DNA from: Sipunculus nudus
Lineage: Eukaryota > Annelida > Sipuncula > Golfingiida > Sipunculidae
DNA: 64,000 bases
Assembly: GCA_026874595.1 (NCBI GenBank)
Contig: CM049317.1
Coordinates: forward strand, 10,764,382 to 10,828,381
Direction: 5' to 3'
This document shows positions 34,557 through 46,540 of this stretch, one piece after another. Both the position numbers and the translations under genes were made by a program. The notes under the pieces were generated by a model. The model made no database searches, had not been told where the DNA came from, and saw nothing but the letters and a program-made list of their open reading frames with translations. How positions within the stretch are numbered: the stretch's first letter is position 1; every line of letters begins with the position of its first letter.

Positions 34557-36442
34557 GTATGTGATAGATCTATCGTCGGTTTGGCTGCAAACAAAAGAAC
34601 TTGTTGAACAAACGTTCCGAAATTGTATCCACCTGTCACCAAGGACCAAGTTCACCAACCCTTTAAAAAAAAGAATGATAAAAACTGACTTCGCTGTACT
34701 ACCTTAATATATCATGCTCTTTTGCTGAACATCGTGATCTCTGACTACTTTTTGGTTTTGTCAATGTGTCTCCTTTGTTTCTCAGGAATGACTTGTCCAA
34801 GCTGACCTACACGACCATGTGTATAAAGGAGACACTGAGGCTTCATACCACTGTGCCGTACGTGGGCAGGGAAACCACGAGAGAAACCACGCTACCCTGT
34901 GGCAGGGTCATACCTAAAGGTAAGCTCTGCACACTGACGAAGGCGGATCAAAATTCGTAACAGGGAAGGTTAATGATACCGGGGAATGTGCTAAGCGATA
35001 TCATTCCTTTGAAAAAAATTTTTGTTAAACTAATGTTGAAAACTCATGTTCTCCATGTATTTGTAATGAATTCATTCTAAAAGATCACGAGTTAAGTAAC
35101 TCATAGGTATAAGAAGGCACAAAATGTAAAAAAGAATTGTTCTTGATGATAACATAATGTGTAGACACTCTAGGAGTAAGTTATATTTAAGTAAAATGTT
35201 TGATGTATAATCTTGAGCTTATCTAACGTTAAGTGCATCATTCATATTTACAGTTAATGGATACTTACATGATTTTAACAATAACACAAATCTATTTCAC
35301 AAAGTAATTTAAAAAAACGGTCGCAAAATACAAAGTCACCTTTTGCAATGTTTAGCATACAAGACATAGCAGATGTAGTACCAAGCCTGCCGCCAGATGT
35401 CATCACTTAACAGCTGGCGCACTTTCACCCCTGAACCACAACTATTTATTTATATATCTTTAAACTCTAGGTACCCTGGTTGATATATCTCTGTTCATGC
35501 TGCATCACAATCCGGAGGTCTGGAAGGATCCATTCAAGTTTGACCCCGAGCGGTTTAATATTGACAATGTGGCCAAGCAGCACCCGTACGCCTTCATCCC
35601 GTTCTCTGCCGGCTCAAGGTAAATTATAAGGATATCTTGCCCTCACGTTTAAGTGAGTCATAACTGGACTAGCAGTACACTCGCAAATTTAGGCGAGGTA
35701 AATTAAGACTTTGCCCGTATATGTCTTGCTTACTATGGTTAACACAACCCTTTTCAAATTATTTAAGATAGTACGAGAGATATGTCTTAAAGGACCTTCA
35801 TGAATGAATTCAGATTGATGGAAAAATTAATAAAAAATTTGGAAGTATTTAGACACTCTGTTATTCACCATTGGCATTTGCCTTTTAATATAAAAGTATT
35901 AAAGTTCTGGCACGATCGGTCAATACATCAATAGATGCCGGAGAATTCTTTTACCAATGGCTGTGGCATAAATACGTACAGATTCTAACTTATCCATTTC
36001 CACCGACAGTACATTTCTTTTAATATTTCAATATGTTTTAGAAGAAAAACATAGCTATACAGACACGTAGGGTTTATTAGGGTATTTTAACCACATTTTG
36101 CTAACATTTTATACTAGCGTAGTAAATAGGTCTCCATAGCAGCATAAGAAATGTATGCAGTTGGTAAAATTACTTGTACAGATTATTTTGCAATAAAAAG
36201 TTAACATTCATAATAGTTATAAACATTCTTCAGACAGGCAGCACTTTACAGTGGGCTTATTTCTGTGATGTTTCAGGAACTGCATCGGTCAAAACTTTGC
36301 CATGAACGAGCTGAAAACCGTGACGTCATTACTGCTGAAGAATTTCCGATTCTCATACAAGGAGAAAAAACCTCCCGTGGTGCTGCCAGCCTTCGTTCTC
36401 AGAGCCAAAGACGGGCTGTGGCTGAACATAGAGGAGAGATAA
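28578..36442 (+). CDS. CYP4: Cytochrome P450, CYP4 family (12 exons, 511 residues)
   Basis: This is a haem-thiolate monooxygenase of the ER membrane; CYP4 enzymes typically omega-hydroxylate fatty acids and related lipids. Twelve exons join in phase: 28578-28769, 29410-29554, 29898-29942, 30602-30729, 31309-31439, 32568-32760, 32972-33034, 33904-33991, 34240-34342, 34786-34919, 35471-35618, 36277-36442. All introns are GT-AG. Visible parts are an N-terminal membrane anchor (about 12-33), a GPP hinge (about 52), the C-helix WLRSRRLLTPSFHF (139-152), I-helix FAGHDTT (320-326), ExxR ETLR (378-381), PERF (433-436), and the haem loop FSAGSRNCIG (452-461) with ligand Cys459. Length is normal for the family. 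The I-helix position that is Glu in most CYP4s (FEGHDTT) is Ala321. The family is firm; the subfamily (CYP4F/V-like) is not resolved. Confidence 0.95.
29410..29554 (+). CDS. CYP4: CYP4 exon 2
   Basis: It encodes residues 65-112 plus one base. It follows ACTTTTGTAG and ends TTAG|GTAAGG. It contains WQRNFGPVIKVMYGPFSPAI and the DPESIRIVLST segment typical of the B-helix region. Confidence 0.92.
29898..29942 (+). CDS. CYP4: CYP4 exon 3
   Basis: A 45-base exon encoding EPKSPFVAEVFKSYV (residues 113-127) and one base of the next codon. The acceptor is GCGTCTTTAG and the donor G|GTAAGT. It is the shortest exon of the gene but phases match on both sides. Confidence 0.88.
30150..30230. repeat. GAT-repeat and poly(G) run in CYP4 intron 3
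   Basis: A short GATGATGATG stretch is followed by about 20 G bases at 30207-30227. Further GATGAT repeats occur at 30290-30310 and 30400-30440. Confidence 0.7.
30602..30729 (+). CDS. CYP4: CYP4 exon 4
   Basis: It encodes residues 128-170 with GPGVLFAEGHTWLRSRRLL, the C-helix with Trp139 and Arg143 that contact haem propionate in P450s, and the CYP4-type TPSFHFDVLRRY. The donor is ATT|GTGAGT. Confidence 0.92.
30929..30965. repeat. (CT)n microsatellite in CYP4 intron 4
   Basis: About 18 CT units occur without interruption. Confidence 0.9.
31309..31439 (+). CDS. CYP4: CYP4 exon 5
   Basis: It encodes residues 171-213 plus two bases and contains EMFDHISLMTFDSLVRCTFG (E-helix region, conserved in CYP4). 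The acceptor is TATCCATAG and the donor GG|GTATGT. Confidence 0.92.
31590..31880 (-). repeat. Repeat family R, copy 2 (reverse) in CYP4 intron 5
   Basis: Reverse complement of the family at 11395 and 56268. Shared landmarks are CGCCATTTGCAAAGCTCTGG, CTTGCTGCCAGA and GGGGGCCCC near its right edge. Confidence 0.55.
32568..32760 (+). CDS. CYP4: CYP4 exon 6
   Basis: It encodes residues 214-278, spanning the F-G region, with NPTLENGFFYKYLTADGRRF and VIAERRRMK at its end. The acceptor is GTGTATTTTAG and the donor AAA|GTAGGT. Confidence 0.92.
32972..33034 (+). CDS. CYP4: CYP4 exon 7
   Basis: A 63-base exon encoding residues 279-299, ATTGAGTERRLNFVDILLDA then R. The FVDILLDAR motif before the I-helix is typical of CYP4. 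Confidence 0.92.
33205..33785 (+). repeat. Repeat family S, copy 2, split by a nested element
   Basis: The left part (33205-33404) and right part (33598-33785) match 21610-21910 in order. The sequence between them is a GGATCC/C-run element absent from the other copy. It lies in CYP4 intron 7. Confidence 0.6.
33405..33597 (+). mobile_element. GGATCC/C-run short element nested in repeat S
   Basis: The unit opens GTGGTGGATCCAGAGG and closes AGGATCCGCCCCTG, giving imperfect inverted ends. GGTCCGGACC, about 17 C bases and T/A runs lie inside. It splits a copy of repeat S, and flanking GACTGCAG and GAATGCGT could be a degraded 8-bp target duplication. Confidence 0.6.
33904..33991 (+). CDS. CYP4: CYP4 exon 8 (I-helix)
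   Basis: It encodes residues 300-328 with DTEIRHEADTFMFAGHDTTA. It carries the oxygen-activating (A/G)G-x-D-T-T motif. The residue before GHDTT is Ala rather than the Glu that links covalently to haem in many CYP4 enzymes. Confidence 0.92.
34168..34211. repeat. (CT)n microsatellite before CYP4 exon 9
   Basis: About 22 CT units end 28 bases upstream of the exon 9 acceptor, so the array may form part of its pyrimidine tract. Confidence 0.9.
34240..34342 (+). CDS. CYP4: CYP4 exon 9
   Basis: It encodes residues 329-362 plus two bases, with LCWFLYNMASHPEIQERCYE (J-helix). The acceptor follows a CT microsatellite (34168-34211), which ends about 30 bases before the exon. Confidence 0.92.
34499..34554. 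repeat. (AT)n microsatellite in CYP4 intron 9
   Basis: About 28 AT units. The dipeptide-repeat reading frame across it is an artefact. Confidence 0.95.
34786..34919 (+). CDS. CYP4: CYP4 exon 10 (K-helix)
   Basis: It encodes residues 363-407 with KLTYTTMCIKETLRLHTTVP, including the invariant ExxR (Glu378, Arg381), and ends VIPK plus one base. Confidence 0.93.
35471..35618 (+). CDS. CYP4: CYP4 exon 11
   Basis: It encodes residues 408-456 plus two bases, with HHNPEVWKDPFKFDPERFN (PERF motif) and the first half of the haem loop PFSAGSR. Confidence 0.93.
36277..36442 (+). CDS. CYP4: CYP4 exon 12 (haem ligand and stop)
   Basis: It encodes the rest of the haem loop, NCIGQNFAMNELK with Cys459, then the L-helix and C-terminal strand, ending WLNIEER and TAA at 36440-36442. 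Confidence 0.93.
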
Positions 36443-38660
36443 ACATGTACATGAAACACTGATATTTAAGGTTACCATATGTTATTATATCAAGGTTCTC
36501 CATCAATTTTTGACAGGGCCCGGGAGAATACATGATGAATATGATTTTAATTAGTTAATTACTAATGTCTGACAAAAATGGAAAACCATGTGTATGTTTT
36601 ATACGTGACTTAAGAAAGTCAGCCTGTATGACGTTTATACATGAAAATAACAAAACTCAGTTTCATAAATATAAAATGTAATATTAACCCTAGCTCAAAA
36701 ACCGATAAAACAACTTTAATAGCAATTACATGTATAAATTAATAATTCGTGCACAAGTACATGTATTATTAAATCGCTTGCGTGGATCACTAATTATTTT
36801 ACCTGCTCTAATCCCGGGCCCAACAATATCGCACAAAATCAATTAATTGTAATTCGCTAAGTTTTCAAGTTAATCTTCATCTCTGAAAACACATGCTTGT
36901 ATACACTATATGGGCTAGAGTCCGGCACTAACAAACTAATTGAATAGTCATCCAAGCTGTGACGAATGGTTCCGCAGCCGTGGCTCAGTCAACGTGGAGA
37001 CTTTCAAAACACTGCCAATATTAATCAGACAAAAGTTCCACGTACAAATCATTTTGGAAAGTTTTGAGCAATGTGGACACAGAAACTTAACCTTTTCTGA
37101 CTTTACATGGACCCATGGCCTATTAGTATATTTATACGTTTCATAGCCACAACATGAACAGGTTTTACTTTTTTTAATTATAAATTTGGTTTGATCATTC
37201 CGATATTTTTATAACTGTTGTTCGAACAAAAAGAATCTTGCCGTGAAATTTTTGAATTTACTATCTTGGACGGCAAAAGATATATTATCTTAATATCAAG
37301 TAGTATTATTAGTTTTTTTTTTATTCGGACACTTTGGAGATAAGATGGATTGGTAGATGAGCACTGCTGTATTGCTGAGGGAAACAACGATTATTATTTA
37401 TTGTAGATAGAAATTGTTGTTCTTGTGATTTAAAAAATAAATAAATTACAATCAAGTGTTAAGAAAGTCTTGAAATGGTCTTCATCGCGATCGGGTGCTC
37501 CTGCGCGGAAGGCACATTTCAATATTCTTATTAATCATCAAAATGAATAGTTTTATCATTCCCTATTTAACCCTAGAATCTTTCGTACCATAACTGTGTT
37601 CCAACAACTTGACCGTGATCGCATGTTAATGATCACGCACCACGACCTACATGACTTCGCGTGTCGTTATTCACAGTTTGACTTAACTCAGAAGCAGAAA
37701 AGTGATGTCGGCGTTCGAGCTGGTCACGTTAAAATCCGACAAGGTCGGACTCGCACCAGCTCCCTCAGCAACGACACAGCAGGACAGGAAAGGCGAAAGT
37801 AGAAGATATTGATAGAATGAATGTACGATAGACGTTGAAATTCACACTTTATGAGTTCGGTGTTCATGACATCGAATGTCATGATCACGCTTAAACATTG
37901 CTTCACACGTTATGAACATTTACACGTCATCACATATAATGCGATCACTTATTTCATGAATATTATTATGTGATGACATGAAATTCCTTCACAAAACCCA
38001 GACTTTCTACATTGTTTGCTATGTTATTGTCCTGCGGCCTTAGGGACAGGATATAATTTAAATGTGCACGGGATTATGCAAAAACAGATTTTTTGATAAA
38101 TTGGTCCAATGTCCCATCTTACACAGCGAGGGGAGGGGGGGGGGGGGAGGGGGCGTTATAAAGCATGCAAAGATTGTCAGACAAAGTATTTTGACAAACT
38201 GTCTTTTCTTGGACAGTGCTACCTTGGCTTTTAAAGTTAGTAGTTTAAGTATTAGATCTGAACAGATGATCGGCATATATTTCGTGTATGCCAGTTTTGT
38301 TTTGTATAGGCTGACGTAATGTTTGTGCATATACACAATCCCAAAATCAGAATCTGAAATCATGCTTTATCAGTTATATTAACAGTGTGAAAAGAAATGT
38401 TTTTCATTATTTTTTCTTTGTTGTTCTTTTACAATAACGTTCAGGAAGATATTTTGTTATGGGTAAGGATATATTTATAATATATTGATCGAATCAAATT
38501 TAATTATATTGTACATACGTTGAATATTATAACGCTGTATTGTGTTTGATAATGTTGACTTGTATTCGGGCACAAACTCGATTAGTTATATAATCAAGGA
38601 TATTATGTAAATAAGTTATTTTGTGTATACAATTATAAAACACTTTCTAATAAACGTTTC
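36443..38660 (+). other. CYP4 3' flank and possible 3' UTR
   Basis: No open frame of coding character follows the stop. Overlapping AATAAA signals lie at 37436-37445, and another at 38649-38654 is followed by a T-rich stretch. Either could end the P450 transcript. A G-rich run lies at 38131-38152. A small hairpin occurs near 37928-37978 (GTCATCACATA against TATGTGATGAC). Confidence 0.35.
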
Positions 38661-38906
38661 ACTTTCAGTATTTGGGTTTTTTCATCCTCCCCCCTTATAT
38701 GCATACATTCATACAAAACATGTAACAAAATACAGGATACACATATACAAGCAATTTTAAGAGATATATTAAGATAAATACAGAATACATGAGAAGCACT
38801 GACAACATATATGCGGCATATCTTAATCTATACTGAACACGATAATTTTTGGCCGCGAATAATACTGTTATCATTGGAATGTCACCATTTGCAAAAAAAA
38901 AAAAAA

Positions 38907-39737
38907 CAAGGGACCCATGGGTCACGTCACTCAGCTGAAATTTGGAAAATTTTAGCAAATGCAAAATACACATATTTCCTTTTTAAAATCTAAGAGGAAA
39001 TGGCCTTGTTAACTGGTGATAATCAAATATTAAATGTATGTTTGCTGAAGTAATACTGTGCCATTTATTGGACTATGTCTAAGATGCAGGAGCTTTTCAT
39101 GATCAAATACTTCTAGAAATATCAGTAATTCAACTATATGACAGTAATATGTGCATAAGATGATTAGCTTAAGTAAAATAAAGCACATTTAATAAAAAGC
39201 TGAAAGAAAATGCTGTAAGAAATTAAAATGGTCTATTTTCAAATGAGCATAAACTAAATCTGATACGAATATATTGTACTGTGTAATACATATAAATTGG
39301 GTTTGAAACCATTTAATAACGCAAAAAGGGGAAAAAAAGATGTGCCTAAGAGTTATTTGAAAGGGTACCGTACATTTGACCAACAAAAAATGTGTAACAT
39401 ATTCAAATTCCAAACAATATGATCATGGTTAAAGTACCTCGTATTATGGGTTAAACATCATTTATGAGACTGAACATTATAATTTACAGTTATATAGTTA
39501 CGGTATAGATTGCAAGACACTTTCATTAATTATACACATAAACAAAACAGGATTGTGAATGACTCTAAATGAGTTAATGCTATAATTAAACCTTAAAATG
39601 TGTCATCTAGTATCTTTCAAATAATATTTTTAAAAATTTAAATAAGAATTATAATTTGCAATACCGATATGTAGCGCATGTGACAGAAGACATGAAAATT
39701 TATTGTTATAAAAAAATATACCTAATTCTTTTGGTTC

Positions 39738-39823
<86 letters not shown>

Positions 39824-40470
39824 GAGAGAGAGAGGGAGACATTTTATAAGCTAAGAGGAAATGGCCGTGCTAAGATGAAACCCTGAAAATTATAGAATAG
39901 ACTTCAGCCAAAGAATAATAATAAACATTAATTAATCAACTGAAATAAAATGCTGTAAAAAATTCAAATTAGCATGGCTTTAAACTTTAAAAAGCATGTT
40001 GAAACAAGCCAATTGTAATTAGGTACAAATCGCATTTGCACTGTGTAATAAATTAAAAATTGTGGCCTGAAACCATTTCAAGTGATGCAATAAGGAAAAA
40101 TTAGAAAAATATATTCGTTTAAATAAGAAAAATACAGGTGGCGCGACCACTTTTCAGGAACTGACAAAACTAGTCATGGTCAATAGTCAAGACCAGATTC
40201 ATGACAATCCATTCATTAATTATCAAGATATTGAAGGTTATGTATCAATTTTTTTTATTATTCTGATGGGTACTTTCAAGCCCCATAGCTCGGGGGATAT
40301 AGGTCGCAGTGATCTAATTTCAGGTTCCCAAGGAGATTTTCTATTGACCTCCCTGGATTTCACTTAGAAGTTTCTAGGACCAGCAGTTATGATTTGTGCC
40401 CTACTAACGGACGGCCGGACAAAGCGCCATTCCTTTACCTCAGTTGACTTACAGTAAGCTGAGCCAAAAA
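38907..40470 (-). mobile_element. Family 2 element on the minus strand, copy E
   Basis: Read on the minus strand it starts at about 40470 with TTTTGGCTCAGCTTACTG and the CCGGCCGTCCGTTAGTAGGG block. It carries one ~330-bp unit (40125-40440) and ends at 38907 with CAGCTGAGTGACGTGACCCA, a hairpin and CTTG followed by a T-run. Between these lies other sequence, including a direct repeat (38990-39345 against 39850-40115) and an AT microsatellite. The two ends may belong to one element or to two. Confidence 0.5.
39741..39836. repeat. (AT)n followed by (AG)n microsatellite
   Basis: About 39 AT units are followed by a short AG run. The tyrosine-isoleucine repeat frames here are artefacts. Confidence 0.95.
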
Positions 40471-42466
40471 GGATCTTCACAGCGGGAAGCGTGGGGCAAA
40501 AACAAACATACATACATACATACAAATAGCAAATATACATTCAAACATACAAATTCAATAGAGGTGTTTTAGTAAAGCACATACACACAAATACAAAATA
40601 AAACACTCTTTTTAACGAGGTAGTTTTATTTATTTTTAAATATTCCTCTGAGGAATGATCAGAAGTATCATATATCATTATATATATATATATGCAACCA
40701 AAAATATGTATCTGAATGGTAAGAGTATTATCATATAAAACATATTCTCAATGTTCCTTATCATCACGTATTTCATTTATTTCGAAGGTACCGCTCTATT
40801 TGCGAATACAGGATCTCAATCCCTAACCTTTATCCAAATAACCGCCCCTTTCCCCATTTCAATGAAATGCAATTACCTGTCCATGGAGCACCTATGAATT
40901 ACTTTTTGAATATGCGTAAATATTATTCCTATGCAATATATCCATATTAATATATATCGCATTGCCTAATTCATATATTTATACTTGTGTATACATAGTA
41001 TATTACATTTTATTACCCCTAAATAAACGTTAAGAATACATCTCGATATTTCAATATTGTGTTTCACTCGTACACAGACAAGATATCCTCACCCCTGTCG
41101 CCATCTACTGATCATTATATAAAACACCTGGATGGCAAAAGATTAATCAAATCATATATCACAATGATACACAACCACTTAAAAATTTTACCGAAGTTCA
41201 ATCAGCAAGCGCATGTTTATGAAGCTGTTATAAATCTGAAAATAACTGACAAGTACTTGATCACAGAAAAGCAACATTTTGCACTGGCTGGTTTTTTTTT
41301 TTTTCATTTTTTAACAAAACGACCAATGCATCTAGCATCTAATTAGCACCAGATGACCTCGCGTTCCACGCATTTGTTATTCTTCGTTAACAATTTGGAA
41401 ATTTCATCTGTGACTTCGTATTCAGCGAGACAAATGATTTCTCATACATACAGTAAGATGAATTGATTTTTCACAATGCAATTACAACTGATATGCTACA
41501 GTTAGACGACTGTAATATAAATATAACAAAAAAAAAAAAACAAACAAATAATTGATAAACTCTTGAGAAATTAATATTATAATAAATGGATATTGAATGA
41601 AAAATTAATACTTTATAATACACGTGGTTGAGTTTGCAGACAGTATTGCACAAAGTGAAACACCACTACACCACCAAGTTGTGAGATCTCCAATGTTTAC
41701 AAAATGTGACATGTTACATCAATTTTTTAATGGTCTGTAGATGCCGCAAGGCTACTTCATGGGGCAACAGAAAATGAAATGTAATTATCAAACCTTATTG
41801 CCATGGTGTATTTTAGGTCCAGGTATAACCATGCATGGATTTCATAATCTGCAGTTAACATTTTCGGACTAATAAACGAGTTTCATCTGAGATTTTACTA
41901 GACTGCCCCAGCCGATGCAGTTTTTAAGACGTAATTCCTCCCGCTGACAGTGCCATCAAGCTCGCTCGCTCCTCGTGTCGCAACGCTTTGGACAGGTACT
42001 GCCATCTTGCGGCAAATTACATAACTGATTTAAGGGCTCTCTGGCCGACTCTTTTTTTCTTCTGACATGAGCTGGCGCGGGGTTTACGTCGATGGTTACA
42101 AGGAATCACATTTACATTAAAGCAGTTTATATATTCGCATACATAACTACTACAGCCTGGACGGGCTTATATTTTACGTGTGTTTTGTTACCAGTAGCTG
42201 GATAGAACCTGCGGCGTGCACGGACCATGGAGCTGTTACTCAATATTGCTTTACAAAATACAACCTTACTTTCAACACTCCATATATTTTAAAATAAATT
42301 GATTCAACGTCACTGTGATGTAGCTGAGTTTTGTTATAGCGCGAGAAACATCGTATTGTGTATGAAAAAGATGCACTTAACTTTGAGATACATAAATGGT
42401 TAACAGCTTATGCAATCAATTTCTGCTTATTATAAATTCAGTTATATATATCAAAACGGAACCGTA
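40471..42466. other. Intergenic DNA, nothing recognised
   Basis: A CATA tetranucleotide run at 40505-40525 and a short TA run at 40678-40692 are present. A CpG-richer patch at 41935-42080 stands out mildly. No supported exon. Confidence 0.35.
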
Positions 42467-43561
42467 TATGCCACCTGGTAAAAGAAAAACAAATTATTTA
42501 TCTCGTACGTACGACATACTATCTGGTTCGTACGACATATTAGCTTGTACTTGTACGTACGACATATCAATTAGTACACACGGCATATTATCCCGTAAGC
42601 ACGACATAATAAATCTTATGGATCTGATTCACAGACCAAACAACATGCAAACATATATATGTATAAGCATTATATGTATGTTAAATAATGTGTTTTCACA
42701 TTAACTATAAACAACATCTCCACCTCCCTGCATACCGCTGGACCACCGTTGAAACGAACACACACACCCACATGTATTTATTTTATCCAGGTTTCTGATA
42801 TATTTCAAGGAAGTGAAATATGTCAAATCATAGTTTGAAAAGTCATATACAGAACTCTCTTTTTAAGATAGGTGATTAGATTCTGTTAGCAGTGTATGCG
42901 GTTATAATAGTGAGCCTGTCAAAAATGTAAATAAGTAACAAAAATTGCCTTTGCTGAACTGAAACTACTTTTTGCAGAAAGAAGGGTTCGGGCAAGTTGT
43001 AATTACCTATTTAAAAATAAATGTTATGTATATGACTGGCAGACAACGATTTAATGAATTTCTTCCTTGAAATATTTCAGAAACCTAGACACCAAAAAAA
43101 TGCAAAAAATCGAAAGCATTTAAATTTATAGTATATATAAATAAATAAATACATACATAAATAAATATGTATTTTTTCTTTTCAACGATATTCCAACGGT
43201 TTGGTAGGAAGTGGAGATATTTGTAGTTAGGGCGAGAACACGCATTATTTAACATATATATATTGCTTCTACATATATCAGTTGGCCTGTTGTGTAGTCT
43301 GTAAATCAGATCCATAAGAATAACTATGCCGTACGTACGAGATAATATGTCGGACGTACGAGATAGTATATCCGACGTATGAGATAAAATGTCATACGTA
43401 TGAGATTATGTCGTACGTACGAGATGGTATATTGTATGTACGAGATAGTATGTCGGACGTACGAGATAAAATGTACGTACGAGATAGTATGTGGTATGTA
43501 CGAGATCGTATGTTTTACGTACGAGATAAATAATTTATTTTTATTTAACCAGGTGGCAGCA
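42467..43561. mobile_element. Foldback element (~1.1 kb) with CGTACG minisatellite arms
   Basis: The left arm (42467-42820) reappears inverted as 43055-43561. Both ends read GCCACCTGGT inward. Outer arm parts are minisatellites built on TCGTACGTACGACATA, with about five units at 42500-42605 and about eight at 43325-43530. Inner parts match through TTATGGATCTGATT, TCTCCAC and a GGTTTCTGATATATTTCAAGGA-type block (left) against its inverse. The unpaired loop is about 230 bp. No coding capacity. Confidence 0.75.
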
Positions 43562-46316
43562 ACACACTTCCGTTTATCAATGATATATCATGTATAATCA
43601 ACTTTTTTTTCCAGAACTGGTAAATGCAATTCCTTAATGTGTTTGGTTTTCTATGATAATTTATGAGTATCATGGTGCAGTTGTGTGTATCCTCCACATC
43701 TTCAAATAACATTCATCCTGTAGCCTCATTTATACAGATTAACATATGATTTACATGTGATTTACATAAGCTTTGCATATACTGATGCCAGAATGACAAA
43801 CGTATTCCTGTAATGTCACTGTACCCAGCTGTAAAATTGCATCAATACATTAGCAATTTATGCTACATGAATGTGAACAGTAATCATATATGAGACTTTT
43901 CAGTTACTAATATGGTCATAAAAATTAAACAATATTATGGCTTTATGTCATCATTATCGGGGAATGTAACCTGATAAAATAATATATTTACTGGCCTAAT
44001 ATATCATAGAACATGACTAAAAGACATCACAAATTATGCAAAAAAAGCCCTACCATGCAAAGCAAGGTGAATGGCTATATTAACTGACCATAGCTTAAGA
44101 CTGTCAGCTGAGACATGTTATCCAAATGTAAGTGTCAGTAAGGCAAGGTTCCCCTGCATAATCACAGAAAAAATTGACTGAATATGTGCACATACCAGTG
44201 GGTGAATCTTCTGAATTAAGATAAAGATTCTAAAATTTGGGTTTTTAATGTTTATTAAAAACATAAAACAGACTTGGAAATAACCAAATCCCTGGTCTTG
44301 GATATCTCACCATTTACTCAGGGTTTGAACAGGTGAGTATTTGAAGAATAGATTATGCCTCATTTAAACAGTTGTGACTGGGGTAGACAAGAAGAAGCAA
44401 AACAATGTCCTTGGGCAAAGCTGATGCTCAAAATGAGTAAGGAAACGTGCTGGACACTCGTTACAGTTGGTACGTGCTGAAGCAAAATCAACACTGCATG
44501 AAATTTATCTTAGGAGAGCATGGTGGCTCACTTCCCATAGATATGAATAAAACGTATTAAGACTGTTAATCTAGTAGAGACAGAACGTTAAGTGTAGAGG
44601 TTCATTGTCCCCTGATCACCTGTGACAACCCTGATATTTTAAGGATGACACAATTTATAATGTTATATATTCATTTACACTGGCACAATTCATCAAAATA
44701 AAACATACACACAAACACGCATACACTTATAAGCAATTGCACTGTTTTTCAGTATACTGATATATATCAATTCTAGTAAGGCCAATTTAGAGATTAAGGC
44801 TATCTGGTGGGAGAGCTATTATCAATTACAGAGGTTAAGCAACTGATTATAAATAATATGAGTGATGTGCATCTAAACAAATATTAATTAATGAATGTTA
44901 AATGGTAAGCGGCAGGTAATTTAGACAAATATGTAATTTAACTGAAGTATACATTCTTTAGGAGAGGTAAGTTCTTGGTTCAAAGTCAACCCTGCAAAAA
45001 ACTCAGTGAGTACTCCAGAAACTCATACCTCACCTGCAAAAGTTAAATCAGAACTATATGAAAAAATTACAACAGTTGTACCCACTTTCCACAGATATGA
45101 TGTATGGACAAGTTTAAATTAATCGCTGATTTAACAATGTAAGGCACAATGAATACAACCACAACCCAAGCTATACACATGAACATTGAAAGTTTTTAAT
45201 TTAAACTCAAATAATCATAGTCAAACCCTTGTCACTGAGTTAACCTGTCAATGCATAAAAATATTATGGCTAGGTATTACTTCATTCTCTCTGTTATAGC
45301 ATCCATGTTTTCAAGATAATTTTCTACATGTATTTTTCTCATTTAAAATATTGGGAGGGACTTTACATATGACCAGAACAATGTAATCAAAATTGTAACT
45401 TTTATGATGTTTTGTGTTCTAGCATGTCAAATGATAACTGCTGACTACCCCAACTGGTAGCCATCTTGATTCAACTTATTACATTTTCAGGTTTTATTAT
45501 GAGACACATCTAATCAGTATACATCTCATGAGCTTTTTTATCATGTGGCCAGCGTGACCATCAGTAACAGTCAACCAGCTTGGACAGTCATCTGTGTTGG
45601 TTCTGCTATGTTGTAAAACACTGACTGAATTTGTGATTTTTAAATAATAATTCATCTTTAATAATTTAAAGGCATCTGTTTGGCTCTCTTTTTGTTCAAT
45701 CACATGGATGGTTCGGTTCAGGGTTGTTTATGATAATGTGTTAGGTCAGGTGACCCTGATAGCTTGTCTGATATAGCTTGTCTGACAACTGCATGGATAC
45801 TATTACACTCAAACCTCAAAACTCATACACACTACCTGTCATGTGACAAATAGTCTCAATCCTGATATATGCTACAGGTCACATGACACTACAGTAGCCT
45901 CAATCTGACAAAAACTGGTCACATTATATGAAAGCCTGAACCTGATTAATATATCAAGTGACACAGCACTAACAACCTCAATCTGATGCAAATTGGTCAC
46001 ATTACATGAAAACAACTCAAGCTGACGCAAGAAGCATCTATTTTCATGTGGCTGCATCTATATCATTTTGTGTACAGAAAAAGGCTGCTCTTTCAGAAAT
46101 TAATATGTTGATGACATCAGGTAACTGCCAACTCTGAAGGAGCACCAATTTCAGTCTGTGGATATCTCAATTTATTATAAAGTGTCCAGTCAAATGAACA
46201 TCATCACAGACTGCTGAATCAGTCATGATCTTGTGCTACTGACTTTTTGAATTACATTATCATGAGCTGAACTCCTTGTTCTTATATTTTACAACCACCT
46301 CTGCAACATATATATG
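43562..46316. other. Intergenic DNA, nothing recognised
   Basis: AT-rich DNA without supported exons. Repeated TCACATGACA-like words occur at 45830-46040 but without a clear period. Confidence 0.35.
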
Positions 46317-46495
46317 CAGTGAAATCGTGCTAACACAACCACATGTGCAACTGGCCAAACTGGTCATGTTAGCATGGTGGACATGATAGCTAGAGGTGTT
46401 TAAGATGATTGACGTTAGTCCAGAACCAAAAACAGTGGTCGTCTTAGTGGGGTGGTCACAATATAGGGGTGGTCGTCTGGCCAGATTTCACTCTA
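46317..46495. mobile_element. Short inverted-repeat element (possible mariner-like MITE)
   Basis: CAGTGAAATC at 46317-46326 is matched by the inverted GATTTCACT at 46484-46492, near TA dinucleotides. Internal GTGGTC repeats are present. The arms are short, so the call is weak. Confidence 0.35.
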
Positions 46496-46529
46496 CATGT
46501 ACCTGTATTCCTTTAATTAAGTAACATAA

Positions 46530-46540
46530 TTTATTTTATT
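46530..46540 (-). terminator. Candidate poly(A) signals of the ZIP gene
   Basis: Two overlapping TTTATT (AATAAA on the minus strand) lie about 435 bases past the ZIP stop codon. They would give a 3' UTR of typical length. Other AT-rich hexamers nearby make this tentative. Confidence 0.3.

Noticed and set aside
39630-39886. Tyr-Ile repeat proteins on both strands
   Set aside because: Direct translation of the (AT)n microsatellite.
42500-43530. CRISPR-like array from regular CGTACG repeats
   Set aside because: Units are near-palindromic without unique spacers of constant length, arranged as inverted arms of a foldback element in a eukaryotic genome.
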